64,000 nt of DNA from Oceanobacillus arenosus (GCF_003369575.1 NZ_PIOC01000010.1:86662-150661), one strand, 5' to 3'; counted from the first letter of the stretch, positions 26,730-36,078 are shown. Numbers and translations: made by a program. The notes: generated by a model from the letters alone, not told the origin.

Positions 26730-28201
26730 CAACATCAACTCAAACTGAAGTAAAACATGTTGGCTTGTATATTAATGGGGAGTATGTTCCTGCAAGTAAT
26801 AATGAAACGTTTAATGTAACTAATCCAGCTACACAAGAAGTAATTGCTCATGTCAGTGAAGCAACGGATGAAGATGTCGATAATGCTATTCGTGCAGCAA
26901 GAGAAGCTTTCAATAATGGACCATGGAGTAAGATGACTGTGGAAGAGCGCAGTGCCAAACTTCGTCGTATGGCCGAAATTATTGTTGAAAGAGGCGAAGA
27001 GATTGCTCGCTTAGACGCAACTGATGTAGGTAAACCATATGCTTCTGCATTAAAAGGCGAAGTACCTCGTGCAGCAAATAATATCCGTTTCTTTGCCGAT
27101 TTTATGGAGCAAAAAGGCGGGGAAACGTATCCAATGGGAGAAAGCTATGTGAACTATACCCGTTATGAGCCTGTTGGTGTAGCGACATTAATTACACCTT
27201 GGAACGTGCCATTTATGTTAACCACTTGGAAATTAGGTCCATGTCTTGCAGCAGGAAACACAGCAGTCATTAAACCAGCTGAAAACACACCCTTATCTGT
27301 ATCACTTTTAGGTGAAATTGCGAAAGAAGCAGGGATTCCAGATGGCGTTGTTAACGTGGTTCATGGTAAGGGAAGTACAGTAGGTACTGCATTGACGAAA
27401 CATCCTGAGGTTGATTTAGTTTCCTTCACAGGTTCCACAAGGACTGGTTCTTCGATTATGAAGAGTGCAGCGGATACCTTGAAGAATGTTTCGTTTGAAT
27501 TAGGTGGTAAAGCAGCGAATATTATTTTTGAAGACGCTGATTTAGAGAAAGCCATCCCAGGATCCATTCGTGCAGCTTTCTTTAATTCCGGTCAAGTCTG
27601 TTTAGCAGGCTCAAGAATCTTAGTTCAACGTAGTATCCTTGATGATTTTATGAATAAATTTACCGAAGCAGCTAAGAACTTAAAAGTTGGCGATCCAAAT
27701 GTTGAAGGAACAGATATGGGACCATTAGTTAGTGAAGCGCACTATAATAAAGTTGTCAGCTATTTTGATGTCGCTAAAGAAGAAGGCGCAAAATTGGTTT
27801 ATGGAGGTAAACGTCCCGATAACCTACCAGAACATTTGAAGAATGGTTTTTATTTAGAACCAACGATCTATATTGCGGAAGATCCAAATTCACGGATGAA
27901 CCAAGAGGAAATTTTTGGACCAGTTGTTACGATCATCCCATTTGATACAGAAGAAGAAGCGATTGAGATTGCTAATGCTACGAATTTTGGCTTAGATGGT
28001 GTCTTATGGACAGAAAACCTTCGCCGTGCACATCGTGTGTCACATGCATTCCAAGCGGGAACCGTTTGGGTCAACTGCTGGTTCGTTCGTGACCTTCGCG
28101 CCCCGTTCGGTGGATACAAACAAAGTGGTGTTGGAAGAGAAGGCGGTCACCACAGTCTCGAATTCTTTACCGAAGCGAAAAACATTTGTATAGCTTTATA
28201 A
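26726..28201 (+). CDS. 2-hydroxymuconic semialdehyde dehydrogenase, cluster 1
   Basis: The 491-residue aldehyde dehydrogenase has the NAD-site motif FTGSTRTGSSI, the catalytic Glu in SFELGGKAANI and catalytic Cys in NSGQVCLAGSRI. The C-terminus FGGYKQSGVGREGG is typical. By position in a meta-cleavage operon it oxidises 2-hydroxymuconic semialdehyde to 2-hydroxymuconate (DmpC/XylG role). It is the last intact gene. After it comes AAGGAGGA and ATG with no gene body. Confidence 0.9.
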   Translation: MTTSTQTEVKHVGLYINGEYVPASNNETFNVTNPATQEVIAHVSEATDEDVDNAIRAAREAFNNGPWSKMTVEERSAKLRRMAEIIVERGEEIARLDATDVGKPYASALKGEVPRAANNIRFFADFMEQKGGETYPMGESYVNYTRYEPVGVATLITPWNVPFMLTTWKLGPCLAAGNTAVIKPAENTPLSVSLLGEIAKEAGIPDGVVNVVHGKGSTVGTALTKHPEVDLVSFTGSTRTGSSIMKSAADTLKNVSFELGGKAANIIFEDADLEKAIPGSIRAAFFNSGQVCLAGSRILVQRSILDDFMNKFTEAAKNLKVGDPNVEGTDMGPLVSEAHYNKVVSYFDVAKEEGAKLVYGGKRPDNLPEHLKNGFYLEPTIYIAEDPNSRMNQEEIFGPVVTIIPFDTEEEAIEIANATNFGLDGVLWTENLRRAHRVSHAFQAGTVWVNCWFVRDLRAPFGGYKQSGVGREGGHHSLEFFTEAKNICIAL

Positions 28202-28205
28202 AAAT

Positions 28206-28277
28206 TTAAGGAGGACCATGGGGACAGGCACCTTGGACCAATGTATAGTGATTAGAGTTGGTCACTTCAACCCTGTC
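28206..28277 (+). repeat. orphan RBS and start codon fused to repeat family 2, copy 2
   Basis: AAGGAGGA at 28208-28215 and ATG at 28218-28220 directly meet GGGACAGGCACCTTGGACCA, a copy of the repeat at 8972. A next operon gene seems to have been lost at its start codon. Confidence 0.6.
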
Positions 28278-28332
28278 GCTGTGGATCTTTCGTCTAGAGA
28301 ATCGTCCCAATTTATCGCAAGTTACGAGCTGA

Positions 28333-28359
28333 GCGGACGAAGGGACAGTTCTCCGTCCG
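28333..28359. repeat. palindromic repeat, second copy
   Basis: CGGACGAAGGGACAGTTCTC and the following CGTCCG resemble 10715-10743. It links repeat family 2 to the SGNH remnant. Confidence 0.45.
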
Positions 28360-28377
28360 TTTATATACAGACTCTTT

Positions 28378-28920
28378 GTGGACAAGGTTACTGCAAGAAA
28401 AGAAGGTTTGAGAAAACCGATGTTAACTGCAAAACTAGCTAATCAATTAAACGGTTTCAAAATAATAAATGCAGGTGTTTCAGGTAATAACACGTGTGAT
28501 GCGATAACTAGAATTGAAAAAGATGTAAATAAACATAACACCGATTTAGTAACAGTGTTATTTGGTGCTAATGATGCGGCAATTCATAAAATGATTGATC
28601 TGGAAACCTATAAAGAAAACCTATATAATATCACACATTTGATTAAACTTGAAAAAACCATTTTTATCTCTCCTGCTCCAGTGGATGAGAGGGTTCAATG
28701 TGCAAGAACTAATGAAGTGTTATTTAAGTATGCTGTTGTAAAACAAGTAGCAGATGATACAGGCAGTTACTTTATTGATTTCTTTTCAAAGATGATTTCT
28801 TTAGAAGATTATCCAAAAGAGCTTATAGGAATTAAAAATGATGGACTTCATTTTGGTGAAGATGGTGATGATCTTCTTGTAGGTTTAATAACAAAGAAGG
28901 TTAAGGGAATTAGTTATTGA
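28378..28920 (+). pseudogene. SGNH/GDSL hydrolase missing its N-terminus
   Basis: The stretch encodes a lipase/acylhydrolase of the SGNH type: INAGVSGNNTCDAI gives block II, VTVLFGANDAAIH block III with Asn, and DGLHFGEDG block V with catalytic Asp and His. Block I with the catalytic Ser (GDS) is absent, because the preceding DNA is repeat sequence. ATG or GTG starts nearby lack a ribosome binding site. I infer truncation by deletion or insertion and no activity. Confidence 0.75.
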
Positions 28921-28953
28921 AGTAAATAGTGCAAGAGTGAAACAAGGCGATCG

Positions 28954-29297
28954 ATGGTGCAAATCCAGCAAAAAGTTTCCTTCAGCAGTATCAAATTCCC
29001 GATGAGTCAATTCGACTGGGATGCCATTGCATTGCATACGACACCAGGTGTTGCAGAGCATAAAGAGTCTGAAGTAGCGTTACTATTTTCAGGCGTTGGA
29101 CTAGATTTCATGGGTGATGGCTTTGATCAATTCCCAGAAGACTTACGGGAAGAAATTATTAAAGCTTTCCCTCGTAATAATTTCAAAAGGAAATTACTCC
29201 AGCGTTTTATGAGGGCTTTAAGCATAAGAAAGAAACTACTTTTGGCAATATGAAAGAAGATGTTGTCCAACATTTCAGACCGGAATATAAAATAAGA
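28954..29297 (+). pseudogene. HD-domain protein, C-terminal fragment with frameshift
   Basis: VSFSSIKFPMSQFDWDAIAL, HTTPGVAEHKESEVALLFSG and FPEDLREEIIKAFPRNNFK resemble the C-terminal half of HD-domain phosphohydrolases. Near 29,190 the frame changes, continuing as KEITPAFYEGFKHKKETTFG and KEDVVQHFRPEYK. The N-terminal HD metal site is missing. Confidence 0.65.
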
Positions 29298-29300
29298 ATT

Positions 29301-30015
29301 TCTGTCATTGCATATTACATTCACCATGGTCAGAATAAGAAATAGAAAATCGCCATTTTAGAAAAAGGCAGCATTTCTATTTGAATGCTGCCTAATCTCT
29401 TGCTTAACTTACTTTTGAATTCTGATTCACTTTTCAATAGAGGACATTGCTATGGATAGCAATGTTAAACTAATGACAAACCCAAGATTTAAATAGGTAA
29501 ACCCAGTTCCCTATATTCCAGCAGTTAATCTCTGTATATGTTAACCCCGACAACTTCGAATAGCCCTGCAAGAATGAGGTTAATCTAACTCATGATTTGC
29601 CGACCTCTATCTGTTTGACCTGTTACGGACTTTAACCCTTCTTCAAAGAAAATTTAACCCTACGCAAATTTGAGGACTCGAATGAGTTTACTAAAGGGAT
29701 TAGTAAAAAGAAAAATATTGATGAGGCATAAAAAGTTAATAATGAAATTAGGAAAGATAAGATTAATCAAATTGTTGTTCTTTATAGGGAAACAACCAAG
29801 AAGAAAAGCACGGCTGAAAAGACATATCAATTATTTTCAGCCGATTACAAACAGGTATTTGATTTTACCTTGAAGGAAAATTACTGACTGATAAATGCAG
29901 ATTTTCGAGGGTGGTTGGTGAGCCACCTCAAGAACTTACTTTAGGAAATTGAGGATATATCAACTAGTCTGTCTTCATGGAAATCAATGTTTTCCAATTT
30001 GCTTCTTCTTTTCGT
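29301..30015. other. gene-poor stretch with a hairpin and a decayed frame
   Basis: GGCAGCATT and AATGCTGCC form a hairpin (29365-29390) that on the minus strand is followed by TTTTT, a terminator without a gene. At about 29,680-29,887 a plus-strand frame reads NEFTKGISKKKNIDEA, TAA, KVNNEIRKDKINQIVVLYRE and QLFSADYKQVFDFTLKENY. It looks like a decayed gene of unknown family. Confidence 0.5.
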
Positions 30016-30981
30016 TTACTTTAAGAAGAAAGAAGAGCTATCAATAATTTCAACGTCTTTCCTTGTATTTACTTCATCCATTAATTTAAAAAGCGCCTCA
30101 TCTTTCCTTTTAGCCTCAATCATACAGTCAATTTGTGGGATACTACCCCTGATTACTTTAAGGAATCTAAAAAACATATCGATGTCTACATAGTCTGAAT
30201 GATGGCGAAATGCTTTATCACTCTTTGGACTTGATATATGCATTTTTATTGGAAGCGGAGAATGCTTCCATGTCTGCACAACTCTATTCCAGTTGGTTTC
30301 CCAATTTGCAACTTGGTGATAGGCAAGATGATGATGATAATCGAAAACGAGAGGTATATTTAATTTTTCACATAAGTAAAGTGTATCTTCTAAAGTAAAA
30401 GAAGTATCATCATTTTCAAGCATGATCATATTTTGAATCACTTTTGGGACGTCCATCCAGTTATCAACAAAACGTTCAAGTGACATTTCGGTTTCTTTAT
30501 AATTACCGCCAACATGCATGACACAGCGATGAGTTGGGGCAATCCCCATCGCCTTTAATAATAAGTAATGTAGCTTTAAGGTTCTGATTGAGTTCTTCAA
30601 AATATGCTTCTCTTTAGAATTAATTAGAACAAAGTGATCCGGATGGAAATCAACTCTTATCTTATGTTTATTTGCAAAATCTCCAATCTCACGAAGCGGT
30701 TCTTTTAATGGCTTTATATAATTCCAATCAAGAAGTTCTTCGTGGTTTGCTAAAGGAATAAGGCGAGAGGTTAGTCGATAAAAATGAATATCAGACGCTG
30801 CATTATGTTTCAACAATCTTAGTGTATTGTGCAAATTAGAAAGTGCAATACGTTCTAATTTACGGATGGCAGCATCCCGATCATTAATTTTTTCGAATTG
30901 GGAAAAAGTCATTGTTTGTGAGGGGGATGAATTTTTAAGCTCCATACTCATTGCGACATAGCCAAGACGTACAATCGTCAT
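30016..30981 (-). CDS. uvsE: UV damage endonuclease (UvsE/UvdE), downstream paralogue
   Basis: The 321-residue protein starts MTIVRLGYVAMSMELKNSSP, the UvsE signature. It keeps DFHPDHFVLIN, CVMHVGGNYKE, MLENDDTSFT, VFDYHHHLAYH, MHISSPKSDKAF and CMIEAKRKDEALF, which hold the TIM-barrel metal ligands. It nicks DNA 5' of UV photoproducts. GAGGTGG precedes the ATG. It lies 41 bases behind a paralogue in the same direction, so the two probably form one operon. Confidence 0.92.
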   Translation of the reverse strand: MTIVRLGYVAMSMELKNSSPSQTMTFSQFEKINDRDAAIRKLERIALSNLHNTLRLLKHNAASDIHFYRLTSRLIPLANHEELLDWNYIKPLKEPLREIGDFANKHKIRVDFHPDHFVLINSKEKHILKNSIRTLKLHYLLLKAMGIAPTHRCVMHVGGNYKETEMSLERFVDNWMDVPKVIQNMIMLENDDTSFTLEDTLYLCEKLNIPLVFDYHHHLAYHQVANWETNWNRVVQTWKHSPLPIKMHISSPKSDKAFRHHSDYVDIDMFFRFLKVIRGSIPQIDCMIEAKRKDEALFKLMDEVNTRKDVEIIDSSSFFLK

Positions 30982-31022
30982 CTATTCCACCTCATCCGTT
31001 TTATTTATGCTGTTCTCCATGG

Positions 31023-31976
31023 TTACCATTCGACAGATGAACTCGAAATACGTTTGACTCCACGAATTGCAGCTATTTCATCTACAAGTCTCTGCATTGC
31101 AAGGTTCTTTTGTTTTGCTTCTATCATAATGTCAAAGTCCTGATTAAGCTCCTTTGCCATCTTTAAGAAGGGTAGGACAAAATCTAAAGAAACAAAATCA
31201 GCATGGGCACGATAGGCTTGTTCAGATTTAGGTGAAGAAATGTGGACTTTCGGTACGATATTAAAGTTATTCCAAGTGTTAAATATACGGTGTAAGTAAA
31301 GGTGGAGGTCATTCTCCACGTTATTCGCCATATAGTGATGATAATCGAGGACCATTGGAATGTTTTCCTTTTCACAAGCAAGGAGTGTTTCCTGGACGTC
31401 ATACGTTTTATCATCATTTTCTAATGTCATTTGCTTCTTAATTTCCTTTGGTAATTTTTTCAGATTTTGATGGAAGCGGATTAATGACTTATGTTTATCC
31501 CCATAGGCTCCGCCAATATGAATATTAATTAATGCCGTATCGAGAGCATTCATTGCCTTTAGCATCTTAAAATGATAGTCCATACTTTTTACTGCATTTA
31601 TTGTTACTTCTTCTCTTTGGCTTGTGAAAAGTGTAAATTGATTTGGGTGAAAGCTTACTCGAAGCTTAAAATGTTTGACTATATTTCCGATTTCTTCCCA
31701 TTCGTTTTTGAATGGAGTTAAGAAATCCCACATCACTTCCGGATGGGTTGCTAAAGGGACTAGTGTGCTTGAAAACCGGTAGATTTCTATTTCATGTGCG
31801 ATATTATAATACAAAATTCGTTTTGTGTGATGTAAATTTTGTGCTGTTATAGATTTTAACTTTTCCATTCTTTCGTCTTTAGGAAGCGTTGAATACCGTG
31901 TAAAGGTTAACGTTTTTGATGGACTTGCATCCCATAAGCCTAATGCATTTGCTACATAGCCGAAACGAATCTTCAT
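31023..31976 (-). CDS. uvsE: UV damage endonuclease (UvsE/UvdE), upstream paralogue
   Basis: The 317-residue protein starts MKIRFGYVANALGLWDASPS and keeps SFHPNQFTLFT, INIHIGGAYGDK, TLENDDKTYDV, VLDYHHYMANN, VHISSPKSEQAY and IMIEAKQKNLA. It is clearly homologous to, but diverged from, the neighbour at 30016. The metal-ligand motifs are complete in both. AAAGGGGAAA precedes the ATG. Two intact copies in tandem are uncommon. Confidence 0.93.
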   Translation of the reverse strand: MKIRFGYVANALGLWDASPSKTLTFTRYSTLPKDERMEKLKSITAQNLHHTKRILYYNIAHEIEIYRFSSTLVPLATHPEVMWDFLTPFKNEWEEIGNIVKHFKLRVSFHPNQFTLFTSQREEVTINAVKSMDYHFKMLKAMNALDTALINIHIGGAYGDKHKSLIRFHQNLKKLPKEIKKQMTLENDDKTYDVQETLLACEKENIPMVLDYHHYMANNVENDLHLYLHRIFNTWNNFNIVPKVHISSPKSEQAYRAHADFVSLDFVLPFLKMAKELNQDFDIMIEAKQKNLAMQRLVDEIAAIRGVKRISSSSVEW

Positions 31977-32474
31977 CTACTTTCCCCTTTATTTAATACT
32001 TTGAAATTGAAATCTATTCTAAAAGATTATTTTTAGTGCGTTTTAAACATTTTATCTTCTGCCAAAATCCATTTATCTATACACAAAGTGAGAATATATA
32101 AAATCATGAATTCTGCATTTCATTTAAATAATAAAGACATTAAGCACGCATGCTCGACTTTACAGCTCCTCACTTACCCCCCATCTCAAGAATTCGAGAA
32201 AAATCAAGAATTGTAAGTGGGGGATCAATAGAAAGTCAAAATCCCGATTCTATTCAACTAGCATTCAGTGGGGGATGATATGATCTCCACTGAATGAAGT
32301 TTCACTTTATTGGAGTAGAAATAAGTAGAAGGCAAGAGTATGAGTGTGAAGGGGGAGTCAAAATTTAAAAATATTAGTTCTCTACTAATAATTGCATCTC
32401 AATTATGAATGTTGATGCTATTAATGAGCTAAATAAAGTCTTGAATTATAGGCATTTTTTTGTTATTGTTAAGA
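31977..32474. other. gap with an IS605-like structured segment
   Basis: No gene is seen. From about 32160 to 32310 the DNA is rich in hairpins, including CAGTGG...CCACTG (32266-32292). It ends in the sequence shared with 20040. It may be a non-autonomous IS200/IS605-type remnant. Confidence 0.45.
32271..32310 (+). repeat. IS605-end-like hairpin remnant, copy 2
   Basis: GGGGATGATATGATCTCC followed by ACTGAATGAAGTTTCACTTT parallels the remnant at 20040-20077. Confidence 0.5.
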
Positions 32475-32492
32475 ACAGACCGGTTGGTATAG
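32475..32492 (+). promoter_or_regulatory. LmrA/YxaF-like operator
   Basis: ACAGACCGGTTGGTATAG lies just before the TetR start. It resembles the AGACC...TATA boxes known for LmrA/YxaF regulators in Bacillus subtilis. Autoregulation of the efflux operon is inferred. Confidence 0.45.
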
Positions 32493-32510
32493 TGGAGGTG
32501 TGCTACGGAA

Positions 32511-33089
32511 ATGGATACAAAATCGCTGATAATCGACATCGCGACGAAGCTTTTTCAACAAAAAGGATATAAAGGTGTAGGACTAACTGAAATAATAAAA
32601 GCATGTGATATTTCAAAAGGTTCGCTTTATCATCACTTTCCAAATGGAAAAGAAGAATTACTGATTGCTTGTCTTCAATATTTAAATGAAGAAATTACAA
32701 ACGATATCGTGGACATTTTCAATCGATATCCGACAACGCAAGAAGCAACAAACGCAATGATCTCAAAATTAATCGATAACTTTGAGATGGAGGGTACCCT
32801 TATTGGGTATACATTTAGCAGTATGGTTAGTGAAATGGCTTCGTTAAGTGATCCAGTTAGAAATGCATGTGCAAAATTATATACAGAAATGCAGACTATT
32901 TATTATCATAAATTAGTAGCAGATGGTTTTTCTAATGATGAAGCTTCGTCTACTGCTTTAATGGTTACTGCCTCTATTGAAGGCGGAATGCTACTTTGCT
33001 TAACGCAAAAGAGAGCGGAACCGCTCCAAGTTATTTCCCAAGTATTACCCAAAATTTTAGAAACAAGGAGATTCAAAACAAGTGAATAA
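32511..33089 (+). CDS. TetR regulator of the LmrA/YxaF type
   Basis: The 192-residue protein has an N-terminal TetR HTH (LTEIIKACDISKGSLYHHFPNGKEELL) and a C-terminal domain of the YxaF/LmrA type (GTLIGYTFSSMVSEMAS, ASIEGGMLLCLTQKR). Such repressors respond to drugs and control an adjacent pump. The stop overlaps the start of the transporter gene by eight bases. GGAGG lies 12 bases before ATG. Confidence 0.9.
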   Translation: MDTKSLIIDIATKLFQQKGYKGVGLTEIIKACDISKGSLYHHFPNGKEELLIACLQYLNEEITNDIVDIFNRYPTTQEATNAMISKLIDNFEMEGTLIGYTFSSMVSEMASLSDPVRNACAKLYTEMQTIYYHKLVADGFSNDEASSTALMVTASIEGGMLLCLTQKRAEPLQVISQVLPKILETRRFKTSE

Positions 33090-34482
33090 AAGTTATAAGA
33101 CAGGCCCTATAATGATGGCTCTATTAGTAGCAGGATTTGTAGGACTTTTTAGTGAAACGGCATTAAATATTGCCTTAGCAGATTTAAGTAAAATTTTCGA
33201 AGTTGATGCGACAACCATTCAATGGTTGGCAACGGGTTATTTCCTAACTCTAGGTATTTTAATTCCAGTAACAGGTATTCTAATGCAAAAATTTACAACA
33301 AGACAAATGTTTTTAACTTCTATCATCCTAACCCTCATCGGTACGGTTTTAGCAGCATTATCACCTTCATTTGGCTTCCTTTTAGCAGGGCGTATTATCC
33401 AAGCGGCAGGATTAGCGATAAACTTGCCTTTAACGCAAAATGTTATTTTCACAATCTACCCTCCAAACAAACGTGGAGCTGCAATGGGAATTATGGGATT
33501 AGTAATGTTAGCTGGCCCAGCTTTAGGTCCAACAATTGCAGGACTAATTTTAGATACATTATCATGGGATTGGATATTCTGGGCTCAAGTACCATTCCTA
33601 TTATTTTCACTTATTATCGGAATCCTATATGTACCAAATGTTAATGAAGTACGTAAAATAGCAATTGATATATTATCCGTTGTTCTTTCTACAATCGGAT
33701 TTGGTGGGATCGTCTACGGATTCAGTGTATCTGGTGGAAATGGATGGACAAGTCCAATTGTTATCGGGTCGATTATCATCGGTTTAATTGGAGTAATTCT
33801 CTTCTCAATGCGTCAAATGAAAATGGAGAAGCCAATGATGAATTTAAGGGCATTTAAGTATCCACTTTTCGTTATTGGTGTATTTATGAGTTTTATAACA
33901 TTTTTCAACATGCTTTCTATGCTAGTTATTTTACCTATGTTTATGCAAATGGCCTTATTAATTGCAGCATTTGCGACAGGTCTAGTACTTCTGCCTGGTA
34001 GCTTACTTAACTGTATTTTGGCGCCAATAATAGGTAGATTATTTGACAAATATGGTCCAAGGGCGATTATCACTCCTGGTACAGTACTAGTAGTTATTGC
34101 ATATGCACTTTATGCACAAATAGGTACAGATACGGCTTTATGGGTTGTTGTAGTAATCCATATTATTATGATGTTAGGTATCGGTGCAGTACTTGCTTCA
34201 ACTCAAACAAACACACTAAATTCTTTACCTAGAGAATATTATCCAGATGGTATCGCAATCACTCAAACAATCCAACAAGTCGCAGGTGCAGTTGGTATTG
34301 CGGTTATGGTTTCTCTATTATCGGTAAAACAAAACAGTTACTTAACAACAGTTAGCGACAATTTACCAGAGGCTGTGGCATCAGGTTCTTCATTTGTATT
34401 TACAATAGGTTTAGTATTTGCAGTGATTAACTTTGTACTGTCATTCTTCATGAAAAAACCAACAGACGTAAAGCTGAAATAG
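33082..34482 (+). CDS. DHA2-family MFS multidrug transporter
   Basis: The 466-residue protein has about 14 membrane helices. FSETALNIALADLSKIFEVD near the N-terminus, ATGYFLTLGILIPVTGIL with motif A downstream, and GIMGLVMLAGPALGPTIAGL (motif C) identify the EmrB/QacA (LmrB-like) proton-driven efflux family. The GTG start at 33082 follows AAGGAGAT and lies inside the TetR gene, so the pair is translationally coupled. Lincosamide or other drug export is a possibility, not shown by the sequence. Confidence 0.9.
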   Translation: MNKSYKTGPIMMALLVAGFVGLFSETALNIALADLSKIFEVDATTIQWLATGYFLTLGILIPVTGILMQKFTTRQMFLTSIILTLIGTVLAALSPSFGFLLAGRIIQAAGLAINLPLTQNVIFTIYPPNKRGAAMGIMGLVMLAGPALGPTIAGLILDTLSWDWIFWAQVPFLLFSLIIGILYVPNVNEVRKIAIDILSVVLSTIGFGGIVYGFSVSGGNGWTSPIVIGSIIIGLIGVILFSMRQMKMEKPMMNLRAFKYPLFVIGVFMSFITFFNMLSMLVILPMFMQMALLIAAFATGLVLLPGSLLNCILAPIIGRLFDKYGPRAIITPGTVLVVIAYALYAQIGTDTALWVVVVIHIIMMLGIGAVLASTQTNTLNSLPREYYPDGIAITQTIQQVAGAVGIAVMVSLLSVKQNSYLTTVSDNLPEAVASGSSFVFTIGLVFAVINFVLSFFMKKPTDVKLK

Positions 34483-34793
34483 CCTTAAGTAATTAGAACT
34501 GAATTTAAAGGGAAATTATTAAGAAATGAAAATTATTAATAAAAGAGCTATAAACTTATTTGAAGTCGATTTAATTATCTATGGTGTAACTGGACTAAAT
34601 GTAGTTAATTGGTTCTGTCTCTGAATCAATCGTACGCACAGCTCCATGTGATATTCTAGTTATTCGTTCAACTGAGTGATTAAATTCCTAATAGAAAAAT
34701 TAGTTTAGAAAAATTTTTGAAGTAGCTTTTATAAGTTGCCTTCGTACAGATTTGTAATCTTGGCGGAGGCATCTTTTTCATTGCTTAGGAAAC
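34483..34793. other. gap, no gene recognised
   Basis: A 32-codon frame starts at ATG 34526 but has no known relatives that I can name. GCCTTCGTAC and GGCGGAGGC with a T run near 34,738-34,780 may end the efflux operon. Confidence 0.35.
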
Positions 34794-34988
34794 TATAAAA
34801 TTTGGACGTTGTGGATAACTTAATTACCGAGAACAGCCACGTCCAGCGTAAGCGCCCCGTGCTCCTAGCGAGACTTCCCTCACCTCCGTAATCTAAGTCA
34901 ACCGCTTACGCCCCCAAACAGTTTCCTTTATCTCCTTCGGTTCAGTCCAGTCCGTACACAGCTCAAACCGGCGCTTGCGCTTATGTTC
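34794..34988 (+). repeat. dispersed intergenic repeat, copy 2
   Basis: This copy carries AGGAAACTATAAAATTTGG, GTGGATAACTTAATTACCGA and GCGAGACTTCCCTCACCTCC. It then has CAGTCCGTACACAGCTC and GGCGCTTGCGCTTATGTTC. It is a long form of the family, with an insert between the two conserved blocks. Confidence 0.8.
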
Positions 34989-35095
34989 TGTTTTTAGATA
35001 TATGAGTGGCTGCTGCCAAATTTAATAGAAGAAAGGGAAATGCTATCACGAAGAAATAGAAGAAGTAACATTTCATTTTTAAGCAATATAATATG

Positions 35096-35136
35096 GAAAA
35101 AAGAGAGAACATGGTCATAGTAAAACCATGCTCCCG
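35096..35136 (-). terminator. terminator downstream of the RraA-like gene
   Basis: On the minus strand GAGCATGGT pairs with ACCATGTTC and is followed by TCTCTTTTTT. It lies about 90 bases after the stop at 35226. Confidence 0.65.
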
Positions 35137-35225
35137 TTTATTAATTTTCAGGATGAAGTAAATTGGAAAAAATTTAACTTTTTCAGGTTGTGGCACCAGT
35201 GATGCGGAGCCATAAGTCAGACACC

Positions 35226-35978
35226 TCAAATATCATGCCTCCCCAGAGGATGATCATGATATTTCCTATATTTTTTATAATCCTCCAAGGTCTCTGCACT
35301 TGCTGGATATACACTTTTAATACTTGCGCCTTCTTCTACTTTCTTTAGAATGAATTCCTCCAATAAATCCTGCTCATAAGCATCGTGCGCGACTACATTC
35401 GCAATATCCTTTGGAATGACAACAACTCCTTCGGCATCGCCAACAATGATATCCCCCGGCATAACTAGAACACCATTACACCCAATCGGAGTATTTATAT
35501 CGGCTGGATGATGTTTAATAGAAGAGGTCGTAGCATGTACACCTTGATAATAGGTGGGTAAATCTAAGTTTTTAAATCGCGGCGAATCACGCAATGCACC
35601 ATCTGTTACCAATCCGGCGATATGCCTTTGCATAAGACGTGTGCCCAAAATATGACCAAAGGAAGCAGCCCCAAGCTCACCGCGAGCATCAATGACTAAC
35701 ACATGTTCATCTTCAATAGATTCAACTGCAATTCTTTGAAGATTTGTGTCGTTATCGTAATCCACCTCCATACCAATGTCCTCTCTTGCTGGTACATAAC
35801 GCAGTGTATACGCATAGCCAACCATTCTTAGATCTGGTCGAGTCGGGGTTAGGTTCGGGATAAAAGTATTCCTAAAACCGCGTTTTAACAACTGGGAAGT
35901 TAAAGATGCCGTAGATACTTCCTGCAGTTTCTTTTTAGATTCAGTTGTAATTGGTAGTAATGTTGTCTTATTGCTCAT
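35226..35978 (-). CDS. RraA/HMG-aldolase-family protein
   Basis: The 250-residue protein contains GELGAASFGHILGTRLMQRH and IAGLVTDGALRDSPRF near residue 120, then DIIVGDAEGVVVIPKDIANV. These are the metal- and substrate-site motifs of the RraA superfamily, which includes 4-hydroxy-4-methyl-2-oxoglutarate aldolases, oxaloacetate decarboxylases and RNase E inhibitors. Longer members like this are usually catabolic enzymes rather than RNase regulators. It is divergent from the aminotransferase across a perfect palindrome, so both may respond to the same signal. Confidence 0.83.
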   Translation of the reverse strand: MSNKTTLLPITTESKKKLQEVSTASLTSQLLKRGFRNTFIPNLTPTRPDLRMVGYAYTLRYVPAREDIGMEVDYDNDTNLQRIAVESIEDEHVLVIDARGELGAASFGHILGTRLMQRHIAGLVTDGALRDSPRFKNLDLPTYYQGVHATTSSIKHHPADINTPIGCNGVLVMPGDIIVGDAEGVVVIPKDIANVVAHDAYEQDLLEEFILKKVEEGASIKSVYPASAETLEDYKKYRKYHDHPLGRHDI

Positions 35979-36041
35979 TAATTACAAACCCCCTATTAAT
36001 TTACTGTCTATTTCGTATTATTTATATTATCAGAAAATACA

Positions 36042-36078
36042 TTGACAATCAAGTATTATTGTCTTACAATAATACTTG
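36042..36078. promoter_or_regulatory. promoter overlapped by perfect 29-bp palindrome
   Basis: TTGACA (36042-36047) and TACAAT (36065-36070) are 17 bases apart and drive the aminotransferase. CAAGTATTATTGT (36050-36062) and ACAATAATACTTG (36066-36078) are perfect inverted repeats three bases apart. The palindrome covers the spacer and -10 box. On the minus strand TTGATT, 17 bases, TAATAT can serve the RraA-like gene. Confidence 0.75.

Noticed and set aside
28218-28442. 74-residue plus-strand frame with a strong RBS
   Set aside because: The body is repeat DNA and the start of the SGNH remnant in another frame; only the ribosome binding site is genuine.
34981-35229. 82-residue minus-strand frame after the RraA-like gene
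   Set aside because: It spans the terminator of that gene and part of repeat copy 2, and has no plausible start signal.
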